A stretch of DNA of 64,000 nt, taken from positions 12,795-76,794 of the forward strand of contig CAJUMW010000010.1 in the NCBI GenBank assembly GCA_910587625.1, written 5' to 3'. The DNA is from an uncultured Christensenellaceae bacterium. Lineage in GTDB: Bacteria; Bacillota; Clostridia; Christensenellales; Borkfalkiaceae. Within the stretch, counting starts at the first letter, position 1, and the number at the start of each line of letters is the position of its first letter. Under the pieces are notes generated by a model, which saw nothing but the letters and a program-made list of their open reading frames with translations, was not told where the DNA came from and did not search any database. Of this stretch, positions 33,105 through 41,387 are shown in pieces. Both the position numbers and the translations under genes were made by a program.

Positions 33105-33782
33105 ATGAAAGATGATTGCCTGCAAAAAATAGAGGGGCGCATAGAATTTTTTAATGCTTTTAAAAATTTATTGCTCGAGTACAACAATAAATATAATTTA
33201 ACGTCTATTTGTGACGAAAAAGGTATTTTTATCAAGCATTTTTATGACAGCGTGCTGCCTGAAAAGCTCTTTTTCGAGGGCGCTAAGGTTGTTGAAATAG
33301 GGTCGGGCGGAGGCTTTCCCTCCATTCCTTTGAAGATTGTCAGGGATGATTTGCACTTTACTTTGATTGAAAGCACGGGTAAAAAGTGCGAGTTTTTAAA
33401 GGTGGTTGTTGATAAACTCGGCTTGAAAGGTGTACAAGTCAAAAATATTCGCGCCGAGGACGGGGCGCGTACTCTCGAAATGCGCGAAAAATACGATATT
33501 GCCGTTGCCCGCGCCGTTGCAAGGTTGAATACTCTTGCCGAATACTGTCTGCCATACGTCAAGCTTGGCGGAAGATTTATCGCTTACAAGGGAGAGTGTC
33601 AAAGCGAGCTGGAAGAGAGCAAAAACGCGCTTGAAATTCTCGGCGGAGAAATAGAACTTGTGGAAAATTTTGCGTTGCCGGAAAACGGAGACAGGCGCAC
33701 GGTAATCGTCATAAAAAAAGTGGGGCGCACACCCGAAAAATATCCGCGCTGTCGGGGGTTGGAGAGGAAAAAGCCCCTTTAA
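33105..33782 (+). CDS. rsmG: 16S rRNA (guanine527-N7)-methyltransferase RsmG, predicted leaderless
   Basis: A 225-residue class I methyltransferase that modifies G527 in 16S rRNA. SAM motif VVEIGSGGGFPSIPLKI, then KKCEFLKVVVDKLGL, IAVARAVARLNTL and the C-terminal VIVIKKVGRTPEKYPR. The start is ATG 33105. No ribosome site is present, and the promoter -10 (33092-33097) ends 7 bases before it, predicting a leaderless mRNA; the TTG at 33069 is inside the -35. rsmG is a usual parAB neighbour near oriC. Confidence 0.95.
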   Translation: MKDDCLQKIEGRIEFFNAFKNLLLEYNNKYNLTSICDEKGIFIKHFYDSVLPEKLFFEGAKVVEIGSGGGFPSIPLKIVRDDLHFTLIESTGKKCEFLKVVVDKLGLKGVQVKNIRAEDGARTLEMREKYDIAVARAVARLNTLAEYCLPYVKLGGRFIAYKGECQSELEESKNALEILGGEIELVENFALPENGDRRTVIVIKKVGRTPEKYPRCRGLERKKPL

Positions 33783-33796
33783 CATAGAGGTATGAA

Positions 33797-34246
33797 ATGA
33801 GTTTGAATTGTGCCTTTACCGGGCATAGAGTGCTTGAAAAAAATTTTGACGAACAGATTGTCAAAAATTACATATTAAAGCTTATCGGGCGCGGGGTAGA
33901 TAAATTTTATTGCGGTATGGCAAAAGGGTTTGACCTTGTCTGCGGCAATTGCGTTTTGGAGCTAAAAAAACAATACCCGATAAAGCTTATAGCTTGCGTG
34001 CCCTGTCCCTTTCAGGACAAGTATTTTTCCGAAACGGACAAGTTGCTTTACCGACATGTCAAGAACGGCGCGGACGAAGTAAAAATTATAGCGCCCCGAT
34101 ATTACGACGGCTGCATGCAGGAGCGCAACAGATATATGGTTGACAACAGCGACATAATATTTTGCTATCTTTTGAGAAGCTGCGGCGGAACGTACTATAC
34201 CGTAAATTACGCCAAATCGCAGGGCAAAGAAATAATTTTATATTGA
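33797..34246 (+). CDS. SLOG-family protein (DUF1273/YpsA-like)
   Basis: A 149-residue single-domain Rossmann-like protein. It opens with CAFTGHRVLE, then VDKFYCGMAKGFDLVCG (the nucleotide-binding loop), and later DNSDIIFCYLLRSCGGTYYTVNYA, the pattern of DUF1273/SLOG proteins that bind nucleotide derivatives or act as lysine-decarboxylase-like enzymes. The role here is unknown. It lies 14 bases after rsmG with AGAGG before the ATG, so it is translated from the same transcript. Confidence 0.82.
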   Translation: MSLNCAFTGHRVLEKNFDEQIVKNYILKLIGRGVDKFYCGMAKGFDLVCGNCVLELKKQYPIKLIACVPCPFQDKYFSETDKLLYRHVKNGADEVKIIAPRYYDGCMQERNRYMVDNSDIIFCYLLRSCGGTYYTVNYAKSQGKEIILY

Positions 34247-34260
34247 TTTGAATTATTTAA

Positions 34261-34293
34261 AAAGAGAGGAAGCTTTTTAGCTTCCTCTCTTTT
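34261..34293. terminator. Bidirectional terminator
   Basis: AAAGAGAGGAAGC, loop TTTTTA, GCTTCCTCTCTTT. It separates the SLOG gene from the convergent yyaC. Confidence 0.88.
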
Positions 34294-34873
34294 ATCCTAC
34301 TATTTTAAAATTGCCCGAATCGACGTTTTGAATGCGCGAGTTGATATTTTCTAAGATGTACGAACAAATTCCCTCTGAAATTATTTCCGCCATTTTATAG
34401 ATTATATTTAACCTTGTTGCCGAAAACAGAGAGTAATTGAATACCGAGTGTTCGGCTACAATTCCCATTACAGAGATATCTCCGACCTTCGAAAGCTTTT
34501 TGTTTGCTCCGCTGCCCGGCTTGATTGCGCCCTTGGCAAGCCGAATAAGCCCTATATCTCCTGCAAGTCCCACCGCAGCGTCGACGGCTATTATGGGGCT
34601 TGACGGGTGGGTCTGCCTTAAAAACTCGTTCATATACTTGACTTCGTGAGCTGTTATCGGCTTTGCAAGAGTACCGTAGACGTAACAATTTAAATTTTTT
34701 AATTTTTCTTTAAGCTTGGTTCCCGTAACGGGGCCCAAACTGTCCCCGACCGACAAATCGCTCCCTATACAGAGAATGACGGGATTGGCATTGTTTGCTG
34801 CAAGCATCTTTTTGAGCGCCAGACAAATTCCTTCGGGTGCAAGCGCATTATATAAATTAAACGAATAGTCCAT
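34292..34873 (-). CDS. yyaC: Sporulation-associated protease-like protein YyaC (DUF1256)
   Basis: A 193-residue protein with a Gpr/HybD-like hydrolase core: VILCIGSDLSVGDSLGPVTGTKL, GTLAKPITAHEVKY, IIAVDAAVGLAGDIGLIRLAKGAIKPGSGANK. The acidic and histidine positions match GPR-related spore proteases; a substrate is not established. In Bacillus yyaC also lies beside parB near the origin. The start is ATG 34873 with GAGG 5 bases upstream; an in-frame start further upstream is not supported. It indicates a spore-forming host. Confidence 0.9.
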   Translation of the reverse strand: MDYSFNLYNALAPEGICLALKKMLAANNANPVILCIGSDLSVGDSLGPVTGTKLKEKLKNLNCYVYGTLAKPITAHEVKYMNEFLRQTHPSSPIIAVDAAVGLAGDIGLIRLAKGAIKPGSGANKKLSKVGDISVMGIVAEHSVFNYSLFSATRLNIIYKMAEIISEGICSYILENINSRIQNVDSGNFKIVG

Positions 34874-35290
34874 AAAAACCTCGGGTAAATTATTGACGCC
34901 CCGTCTGTAAATTATAATCAAAACGCCGCAATTTAGTTAATTTTATTTTTTATAAGCCTTTAAAACGGCATGCGCTTCAATTTATCAATAGCGCGAAAAT
35001 TTATTGCACCCGTAAAAAAGGTCAATGCTGATTAAGATTTGCACAATTTTATCCACAATTTAACATTTTATCCACAATAAGATAAGGGGTAAAGTAATAT
35101 AAATGTCACATTTTATCCACTAAAATAGCAAACACTAAGGGTAATCGAACGATTTTCGGAAAATTTTGAAAAAAACCTCGGATAATTGTCCACAATGATT
35201 TTTAATAAATCATAAAAATTGCTTAATTTTATTCACAAAATCCAAAAGTTATCAACATTTATCCACAACAGTTCAAAATCAAGCGTTCCG

Positions 35291-35306
35291 CGTTTCACGT
35301 GAAACA
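35291..35306. promoter_or_regulatory. parS site 1
   Basis: CGTTTCACGTGAAACA, 15 of 16 bases of the ParB target TGTTTCACGTGAAACA. It lies inside the origin region. Confidence 0.88.
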
Positions 35307-35333
35307 GTATCAATGTCAAAAAATTTGGGTGAA

Positions 35334-35349
35334 TGTTTCATATGAAACA
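35334..35349. promoter_or_regulatory. parS-like site 2, TA-centred
   Basis: TGTTTCATATGAAACA, a perfect palindrome differing from consensus only at the central CG, which is TA. It lies 43 bases from site 1. Confidence 0.6.
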
Positions 35350-35507
35350 TTTTTTAAGATAAATTACATAGGGCGCATTGATATTTTTTGCTCAATTAAG
35401 GCAAATTTTTATTCAAACCTTAATTTGTTAAACGGTAAAAAGCAGTCAAAAACCCTGTGAAAAACAGATAAAATTTTCTAAAAATCGAAACTTCTTTTTT
35501 TAAATAG

Positions 35508-35536
35508 TTGAAATGTTTGAAAGTATATGTTAAAAT
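35508..35536 (+). promoter_or_regulatory. ftsH promoter
   Basis: TTGAAA (35508-35513), 17 bases, TAAAAT (35531-35536), about 55 bases before the start codon. Confidence 0.65.
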
Positions 35537-35591
35537 TAATATCAGACGTATATTATATAGTTATATTATAAGGTAACACAAGGAGATTATT

Positions 35592-37634
35592 TTGAGTAAA
35601 AAAGGTAAAATTATACTCGGAACGATTGTATTTTTGTTGATTGCCGCATTTGTAGTAATTATGATTACTATGAATTTGAGCGGCGGCGCAAAGATTACAA
35701 CTTCGCAATTTAACAGCTATGTCGAGAACGCACAGTATGTAAACAAGGACGGTACTGTAAAAGAAAACGTAACTGCCGAGGAATTGGCCAAAGTCGGGCT
35801 GCATGTGTTGGACGGTAAAGTCTATAACAGCGATGACAAACCCGTGGTTGCAATTTGGAAAGTTGAAGTAGACGCCTATCAATTTACGGGTTATACTTAT
35901 GACAGCGAGCGCGACAGATTGGTGCGTGCGTACTACTGCTACGGACCTACGTTGCACTCGGCTGAAGGCAGAGAATATCTCGAAATATGGTCGGCATACG
36001 GCGTTGACGTAGATATGTCTAACCCCAACTCGGGCAATTGGATGTCTACCGCATTCAGCGTTTTATCGCTGGTTGCAGTGTGCGTAGTGTTCTTTTTGAT
36101 AATCCGTTCGTCGATGGGCGGCGGAAGCAAGATGACGAGCTTCGCAAAGACAAAGGCTCGCGTGACAACAAATATAAAGGTGCGTTTCGACGACGTTGCG
36201 GGTGCGGAGGAAGAAAAAGTCGAGCTTGCCGAGATTGTCGAGTTCCTGCGCCAACCTAAAAAGTTCTCCGATTTGGGAGCGCGTATCCCTAAGGGTGTAT
36301 TATTGATCGGCCCTCCGGGAACGGGTAAAACATTGTTTGCCAAAGCTGTTGCCGGAGAGGCAGGCGTGCCTTTCTTCTCGGTTTCGGGTTCGGATTTCGT
36401 GGAAATGTATGTGGGCGTGGGTGCTTCGCGTGTGCGCGACTTATTTGAGATGGCAAAGAAAAACCAGCCCTGCATTATATTTATAGATGAAATAGACGCG
36501 GTTGGCCGACACCGTGGCGCAGGACTTGGCGGCGGCAACGATGAACGCGAACAGACGTTAAACCAGATACTTGTACAGATGGACGGTTTCGAGTCCAACG
36601 ACGGAGTTATAGTCATGGCGGCAACAAACCGCTCTGACATTCTCGACCCGGCGTTGACCCGTCCCGGACGTTTCGACAGACAGGTCTTTGTTCATCTTCC
36701 CGACGTCAGAGGCAGAGAACAGATATTAAAGGTACACGCGCGCAATAAACCGCTTGCCCCCGACGTCAATTTTAAGACGGTTGCCCGTCTTACGGCAGGG
36801 TTTTCGGGCGCGGACCTTGCAAACGTTTTGAACGAGGCGGCTATCCTTGCTGCCCGTGCGGATAAAAAGTTTATTACCAACGCCGAACTATTTGAAAGTA
36901 TCGATAAAGTGGAAATGGGCCCTGCAAAGAAAAGCAAGCTTGTAACCGAGCCCGAAAAGCGGCTTACGGCTTTTCATGAAGCCGGACACGCGATTTTGGC
37001 AAAGCTTTGTAAAAACTGCGACCCAGTTCACGAAGTAACTATAATTCCCCGCGGAAGTGCGGGCGGATATACGATGATGCGACCCGAATCCGACAGACAG
37101 ACATATTCAAGGAATTTTATGCTTGACGAAATTTGTATGAGTCTTGGCGGACGCGTGGCGGAGGAGCTTGTAATAAAGGATATTTCTTCGGGTGCGTCTA
37201 TGGATATCAAGCAGGCAACCAAGTTTGCGAGATCGATGGTTTCGGAGCTTGGTATGAGTGAGAAATTGGGGCTTGTATGTTACAGCGATGATTCGCAGCC
37301 TATGTTCATCGGCAGAGATATGGCAACCCAAAACGCTTATTCGGACGAAACGGCTAAGCTCATCGACGACGAAGTACGCGACATAATTAATACCCAACAC
37401 GAACGTGCAAGAAAGCTTTTGACCGAAAACAGGTCCATTCTAGATAATATGGCAAGGGTACTTTTGGAACGCGAAACCATTTATACCGACGAAGTGGATA
37501 TGCTTATGGACGGCAAGTCATACGAAGAAGTAATCAAATATTTGGACGACAACGAAAAGAATCATGCCGAAAATCCTTTTAAAAGATTTTCAGGCAGCGA
37601 GAGCGAAACACCCGATAACGGCGAAAATTCGTAG
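35592..37634 (+). CDS. ftsH: ATP-dependent zinc metalloprotease FtsH
   Basis: A 680-residue membrane AAA+ protease. A first span at residues 7-26, an extracytoplasmic domain, and a second span near 157-178 (TAFSVLSLVAVCVVFFLIIRS) precede the ATPase domain. That domain has Walker A GPPGTGKT at 240-247, Walker B IIFIDEIDAVG, and the SRH NRSDILDPALTRPGRFDR. Zinc site HEAGH at 462-466. It degrades misfolded membrane proteins. Translation starts at TTG 35592, with AGGAG 7 bases upstream and no suitable ATG. Its place next to the origin, ahead of parAB, is unusual. Confidence 0.97.
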   Translation: MSKKGKIILGTIVFLLIAAFVVIMITMNLSGGAKITTSQFNSYVENAQYVNKDGTVKENVTAEELAKVGLHVLDGKVYNSDDKPVVAIWKVEVDAYQFTGYTYDSERDRLVRAYYCYGPTLHSAEGREYLEIWSAYGVDVDMSNPNSGNWMSTAFSVLSLVAVCVVFFLIIRSSMGGGSKMTSFAKTKARVTTNIKVRFDDVAGAEEEKVELAEIVEFLRQPKKFSDLGARIPKGVLLIGPPGTGKTLFAKAVAGEAGVPFFSVSGSDFVEMYVGVGASRVRDLFEMAKKNQPCIIFIDEIDAVGRHRGAGLGGGNDEREQTLNQILVQMDGFESNDGVIVMAATNRSDILDPALTRPGRFDRQVFVHLPDVRGREQILKVHARNKPLAPDVNFKTVARLTAGFSGADLANVLNEAAILAARADKKFITNAELFESIDKVEMGPAKKSKLVTEPEKRLTAFHEAGHAILAKLCKNCDPVHEVTIIPRGSAGGYTMMRPESDRQTYSRNFMLDEICMSLGGRVAEELVIKDISSGASMDIKQATKFARSMVSELGMSEKLGLVCYSDDSQPMFIGRDMATQNAYSDETAKLIDDEVRDIINTQHERARKLLTENRSILDNMARVLLERETIYTDEVDMLMDGKSYEEVIKYLDDNEKNHAENPFKRFSGSESETPDNGENS

Positions 37635-37668
37635 TTTGAATTGATTGACGGAAATACTTAAGTTTAGA

Positions 37669-37684
37669 TGTTTCCCGTGAAACT
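37669..37684. promoter_or_regulatory. parS-like site 3, just upstream of parA
   Basis: TGTTTCCCGTGAAACT, 14 of 16 bases of consensus. It lies 22 bases before the parA start, so ParB could also repress its own operon. Confidence 0.65.
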
Positions 37685-37705
37685 TTATGAAAAGAGCAGG
37701 GTAGT

Positions 37706-38467
37706 ATGGGTAAGATAATATCATTTACCAATAAAAAAGGCGGAGTCGGCAAGACGACAACCGCAATAAATATGGCTGCATACTGTGCCGATTTTGGCAA
37801 AAAAGTGCTGCTTGTGGATATAGATTCGCAGGGTAATGCCACTACGGGGCTTGGATTTTCCAAAAGCGCACTAAAAAAATCGGTATATAATGTGCTTATC
37901 GATGACGATTTGGTGTCTACAAACGTTTTGCCTACGCAGGTTAAACTGTTTGACATTCTCCCGGCAAACGTCGATTTGTCGGGAGCCGAAGTCGACCTCG
38001 TGTACAAGAAGAACAGAGAGCGTATTTTAAAAAACGCGTTGGACAAGGTAAAAAACGATTACGACTACATATTTATAGACTGTCCGCCGTCGCTCGGTCT
38101 TTTGACTATTAACGCCTGGGTCGCGTCCGACTCGATAATTATTCCGTTGCAGAGCGAATATTACGCCTTGGAGGGTGTTAGCCAGCTTATGAATACCATT
38201 GCAATGGTTAAACAGCATTTAAACCCCCAACTTCAGATAGAGGGGGTTGTTATCACTATGTACGACGGCAGGGCGTTGATTGCAAGACAGATTACCGCCG
38301 AAATTAAGAAATTTTTCAAAAAGAAACTGTACGAAATTATTATTCCGCGCAATATAAGGCTTGCGGAAGCACCCAGCCACGGCGTGCCTATTTTGTTACA
38401 TGACCCGAAGTGTATGGGCGCAAGAGCGTACAAGGCGTTGACAGAAGAATTTTTGTCCAGACAATAA
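37706..38467 (+). CDS. parA: Chromosome partitioning ATPase ParA (Soj)
   Basis: A 253-residue deviant-Walker ATPase. Walker A KKGGVGKTT at residues 10-18, LLVDIDSQGNATTGLG (Walker A'), and DYIFIDCPPSLGLLTINA (Walker B). It forms ATP-dependent DNA-bound dimers that move ParB-parS complexes, and in Bacillus also regulates DnaA. It has no N-terminal DNA-binding extension, so it is the small chromosomal type. parB follows after 19 bases. A parS-like site lies just before it. Confidence 0.96.
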   Translation: MGKIISFTNKKGGVGKTTTAINMAAYCADFGKKVLLVDIDSQGNATTGLGFSKSALKKSVYNVLIDDDLVSTNVLPTQVKLFDILPANVDLSGAEVDLVYKKNRERILKNALDKVKNDYDYIFIDCPPSLGLLTINAWVASDSIIIPLQSEYYALEGVSQLMNTIAMVKQHLNPQLQIEGVVITMYDGRALIARQITAEIKKFFKKKLYEIIIPRNIRLAEAPSHGVPILLHDPKCMGARAYKALTEEFLSRQ

Positions 38468-38486
38468 GGAAAAAGAGAGGTAAGGT

Positions 38487-39398
38487 ATGGCAAAAGGATT
38501 AGGAAGAGGCATAGAATCTCTGTTTGAGGATACGGACGCAGCGTTTGAACGCGTCTATGAACACCGCAGTGCGTTCGATTATACCGAAGAAGAACGCAAA
38601 AATGCCGAGGATATGGAGCTTATAAAAATCCACCCCAACCCCAATCAGCCGCGTAAGAACTTTGACGAGCAGGCGTTAAAGGAGCTTTCAGACTCGATTA
38701 AAAAGCACGGCGTAATAATGCCTATCGTCGTAAACGACGAGGGTGACGGCTCGTATATGATTATTGCGGGAGAGAGGAGATACCGTGCCTGCAAGCTTGC
38801 CGGCGTAACCTCGATACCCGTTGTAATAAGAAAATATACCGCAAGGGAAATCAAAGAAATTTCGCTTATCGAAAACTTGCAGAGGGAGGATTTAAACCCC
38901 ATAGAGGCGGCAACGGCAATGAAGCAGTTGATGGTCGACTATAAACTCACGCAGGACGAGCTTGCCGAGAGAATAGGCAAGTCCAGACCTGCCGTTGCAA
39001 ACACATTGAGGCTTTTAAATCTTTGTCCCGAAGTAATCGAGCTTGTTTCCGAAGGTAAGCTTTCCGCAGGACATGCCCGCGCAATAGTGCCTATGGCGGC
39101 GGAGGATCAGCTTGCGTTTGCGCGAGATACAGTCAAAAATCAATACTCCGTAAGAGAGCTTGAAAAGAAGGTGCGTGCGTTCAATATTCCGCCCGAAGTG
39201 TTGGAAGAGCGTAAAAAGAAAAAGCGCGCCCTTGCTTCAATCGAGCTTAAACAGCTTGTAGAGAGAATGCGGTTTGCGTTCAGAACGAAAGTAAGCCTTA
39301 TAGGTAACGACAAGAAGGGACGTATATATATCGACTATTATTCACGCGACGATTTGGATAGAATTGCGGAGATACTCGACATAATCGATAAACAATAA
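38487..39398 (+). CDS. parB: Chromosome partitioning protein ParB (Spo0J)
   Basis: A 303-residue CTPase-clamp protein. It begins MAKGLGRG, the usual ParA-activating N-terminus. The CTP-binding domain has the IHPNPNQPRKNF box and the arginine motif GERRYRA at residues 95-101, then ENLQREDLNPIEAA. A helix-turn-helix that reads parS is near 150-185 (TQDELAERIGKSRPAVANTLRLL). The C-terminal dimerisation domain ends at 303. Three parS candidates lie within 3.2 kb. Confidence 0.97.
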   Translation: MAKGLGRGIESLFEDTDAAFERVYEHRSAFDYTEEERKNAEDMELIKIHPNPNQPRKNFDEQALKELSDSIKKHGVIMPIVVNDEGDGSYMIIAGERRYRACKLAGVTSIPVVIRKYTAREIKEISLIENLQREDLNPIEAATAMKQLMVDYKLTQDELAERIGKSRPAVANTLRLLNLCPEVIELVSEGKLSAGHARAIVPMAAEDQLAFARDTVKNQYSVRELEKKVRAFNIPPEVLEERKKKKRALASIELKQLVERMRFAFRTKVSLIGNDKKGRIYIDYYSRDDLDRIAEILDIIDKQ

Positions 39399-39406
39399 AT
39401 AAAATG

Positions 39407-39442
39407 AATACAGGCGCGGAATTAATTCCGCGCCTGTATTTT
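39407..39442. terminator. Bidirectional terminator between parB and ypeB
   Basis: ATACAGGCGCGGAATT and its complement, perfect palindrome with AT-rich flanks. Confidence 0.85.
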
Positions 39443-39464
39443 ATATTAGCAGGTTTTTATCGGG

Positions 39465-41378
39465 TTACATAAGGGCTTTGCCCTGAGCCGTACCTATAAC
39501 GGTAAACACTTCGACTTCTTCACCCGTCTTTGCGTCAACGTAAATATAGTAGGTCGAACCGTCGTAAGTTCCCATAAACTCGTAGCAGAAAACTTCTTCT
39601 CCGTTCGAGGGAATTACGCAAAGTCTTGACGTTTCAACCTCGAAGTTTTGGTTAAGCTTTTCCTGTGCTTCGCTTGTGGAGATGGCGGGGGAGGGCGCTT
39701 CGCGTTCAATGTGATTTAAAACGTAGCTGAGCCCTTCCATACCGGTAACTATACCGCGTTCTTCGCAAACTTTTACTTTGATGATGTCGGAATAGAAAAT
39801 TACGTCGTCATCTTCGTAAGCAAAGTTGAGGTTGCAGGTTGAACCGTTTTCGCTTGTCCAAACAGCTTTCATATCGTCAAAGCCGAGTTCTTCAAGGAAA
39901 TCTTCGGCAATGTCAATACATCTTTCAACCGAGAAGTTTTTGTCGTTGCAGTCCTTGTAGCTGTTGAATTCAACTACTTTGCCGCCGAGCTTTGAAAGCT
40001 GAGCAGTCATTTCTCCGTCGTCGGTCGTGAGCACGATATTGTAGAGCGTGAGCTGTTCTGCCGAGGTTTCTCCCGTGCATCTTACGTCGTTGAGCTTATA
40101 GTCGTTGAAATATTCCCTTGCAAGCTCTTCTGCGCGAGATGCGGTAATTTCTCCCAAACCTTCAAGGTTTTTAGCCGTCACTTTGTCAATGTTTTCGGCA
40201 AAGGGACCGTCGTGAATTTCCTTGGGCGTCTCTATTGTGGTGTTCTGAATGTTGTCGAACGAGCTGTAAACGAAGGAGTCTGTGTTGCCCTTCATTGCGC
40301 TAATCATATCTTTTTCGGTACAGTTTGCGCATAGCTCGTTTATCATCTTTTTGAGTTCGAGATTTGTTCTATACATATGCTCGATAGTAGCGACCTGGCT
40401 GTCGGTAAGCGTTTCGCCGCGGGCAACCGAATAGAGCATACTCTGCGCGCTGTCACCCATCTTGTTTACAAACGAAGTGAGGTATTCGGTAAGCTGGGTT
40501 TCAAAGGGCAAACGCTCTAAAATAACTTCGGCCATTTCGCTCTCTATGGCAATCTGAGAGAGAAGTTTGACCTGTTCGTTCTGCGAGTTGGAAATGCGCG
40601 CCTTGGCAAGGTTTGTGTCAAGGTTGTCTACTATGGAATTGAGTTCGTAAACCGACTCGGTGTGCATAGTGCTCATCTGCGCTTCCATACCGTTCATATT
40701 CAACCAGCCGAACGTCAGCATCGTGCCGAGTGCGAGAGTAGTAACGCCAAGCGAAATAACCGCTGCAAGCCAGCCGCCGAAGCCGGGAGCATGCCTTTTG
40801 TCGTTTTTAGCGGCGCGTTTTTCAGCACGCACCTTCAAACGGTGTTCGCGTTTAGCGCGCTTTTCCGCAAGCGCAGCTTCCCTTTTTGCAACGTGCGCCT
40901 CGACTCTTGCTCTGCGCTCCTCTTGCTTACGCTCGATACGAGCTTCCTTGCTTTCGTGCTTGAGCATATCGCGGCGTTCGCGTCTTTTTTCCTTGCGCTC
41001 TGCGCGCGCTTGCTTGGAGGCTTCTATTCTGTCAAGCCTCTTTTGTTTCGCTTCAAGCTTTTTTTCAAGTCTTCTCTGTTTTTTCTCGGCGCGTATTTTC
41101 ATTGCCTGAATTTTTTTCTGTTCGCGAGCTGCCTTTTTTGCGCTTATCGCTTTTTGTTTTGCAACTTTCTTGTCGCTCTTTGCCTTGGACTTGCCGGAAG
41201 TCTTGACGTTATTATTTGTGTTGTTGGTTTTACTTACGTTTGAACGGGTGGTTTTCTTTGCGCCGGTGGAAGAGGCGGACTTGGTCACGTTCTTCTTTGC
41301 CGTAGTCTTTTTCGTAGTATTCTTGCGTGTAAGGTTTTCCGCTTTCTGCGTTCCGCTTGATAATTCTTTCTTACTCAT
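39465..41378 (-). CDS. ypeB: Germination protein YpeB with a long Lys/Arg-rich N-terminal extension
   Basis: A 637-residue protein. Residues about 1-195 are extremely basic and coiled-coil-like (repeats such as KKQRRLEKKLEAKQKRLDR; AREQKKIQAMK), not found in standard YpeB of about 450 residues. A single span at about 203-226 follows. The rest is YpeB: a helical region (ISNSQNEQVKLLSQIAIESEMAEVILERLP), then PepSY-like repeats, the last near VIGTAQGKALM. YpeB holds SleB in the dormant spore and controls its cortex-lytic activity. The gene is 9 bases after sleB with GGAGGA upstream. Confidence 0.93.
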   Translation of the reverse strand: MSKKELSSGTQKAENLTRKNTTKKTTAKKNVTKSASSTGAKKTTRSNVSKTNNTNNNVKTSGKSKAKSDKKVAKQKAISAKKAAREQKKIQAMKIRAEKKQRRLEKKLEAKQKRLDRIEASKQARAERKEKRRERRDMLKHESKEARIERKQEERRARVEAHVAKREAALAEKRAKREHRLKVRAEKRAAKNDKRHAPGFGGWLAAVISLGVTTLALGTMLTFGWLNMNGMEAQMSTMHTESVYELNSIVDNLDTNLAKARISNSQNEQVKLLSQIAIESEMAEVILERLPFETQLTEYLTSFVNKMGDSAQSMLYSVARGETLTDSQVATIEHMYRTNLELKKMINELCANCTEKDMISAMKGNTDSFVYSSFDNIQNTTIETPKEIHDGPFAENIDKVTAKNLEGLGEITASRAEELAREYFNDYKLNDVRCTGETSAEQLTLYNIVLTTDDGEMTAQLSKLGGKVVEFNSYKDCNDKNFSVERCIDIAEDFLEELGFDDMKAVWTSENGSTCNLNFAYEDDDVIFYSDIIKVKVCEERGIVTGMEGLSYVLNHIEREAPSPAISTSEAQEKLNQNFEVETSRLCVIPSNGEEVFCYEFMGTYDGSTYYIYVDAKTGEEVEVFTVIGTAQGKALM

Positions 41379-41387
41379 TTAATCCTC

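Larger units (their letters stand above)
34922..35580. other. Putative chromosomal replication origin (oriC)
   Basis: A gene-free, very AT-rich stretch of about 660 bases. Perfect DnaA boxes TTATCCACA at 35049, 35068 and 35259. Near-boxes TTATCCACT (35113), TTGTCCACA (35186), TTATTCACA (35229) and TTATCAACA (35249), all in the same orientation. Two parS-like palindromes follow (35291, 35334), then an AT-rich segment at 35350-35580 that could be the unwinding element. Neighbours are yyaC and ftsH, with rsmG, parA and parB close by. dnaA is not adjacent. Confidence 0.75.
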
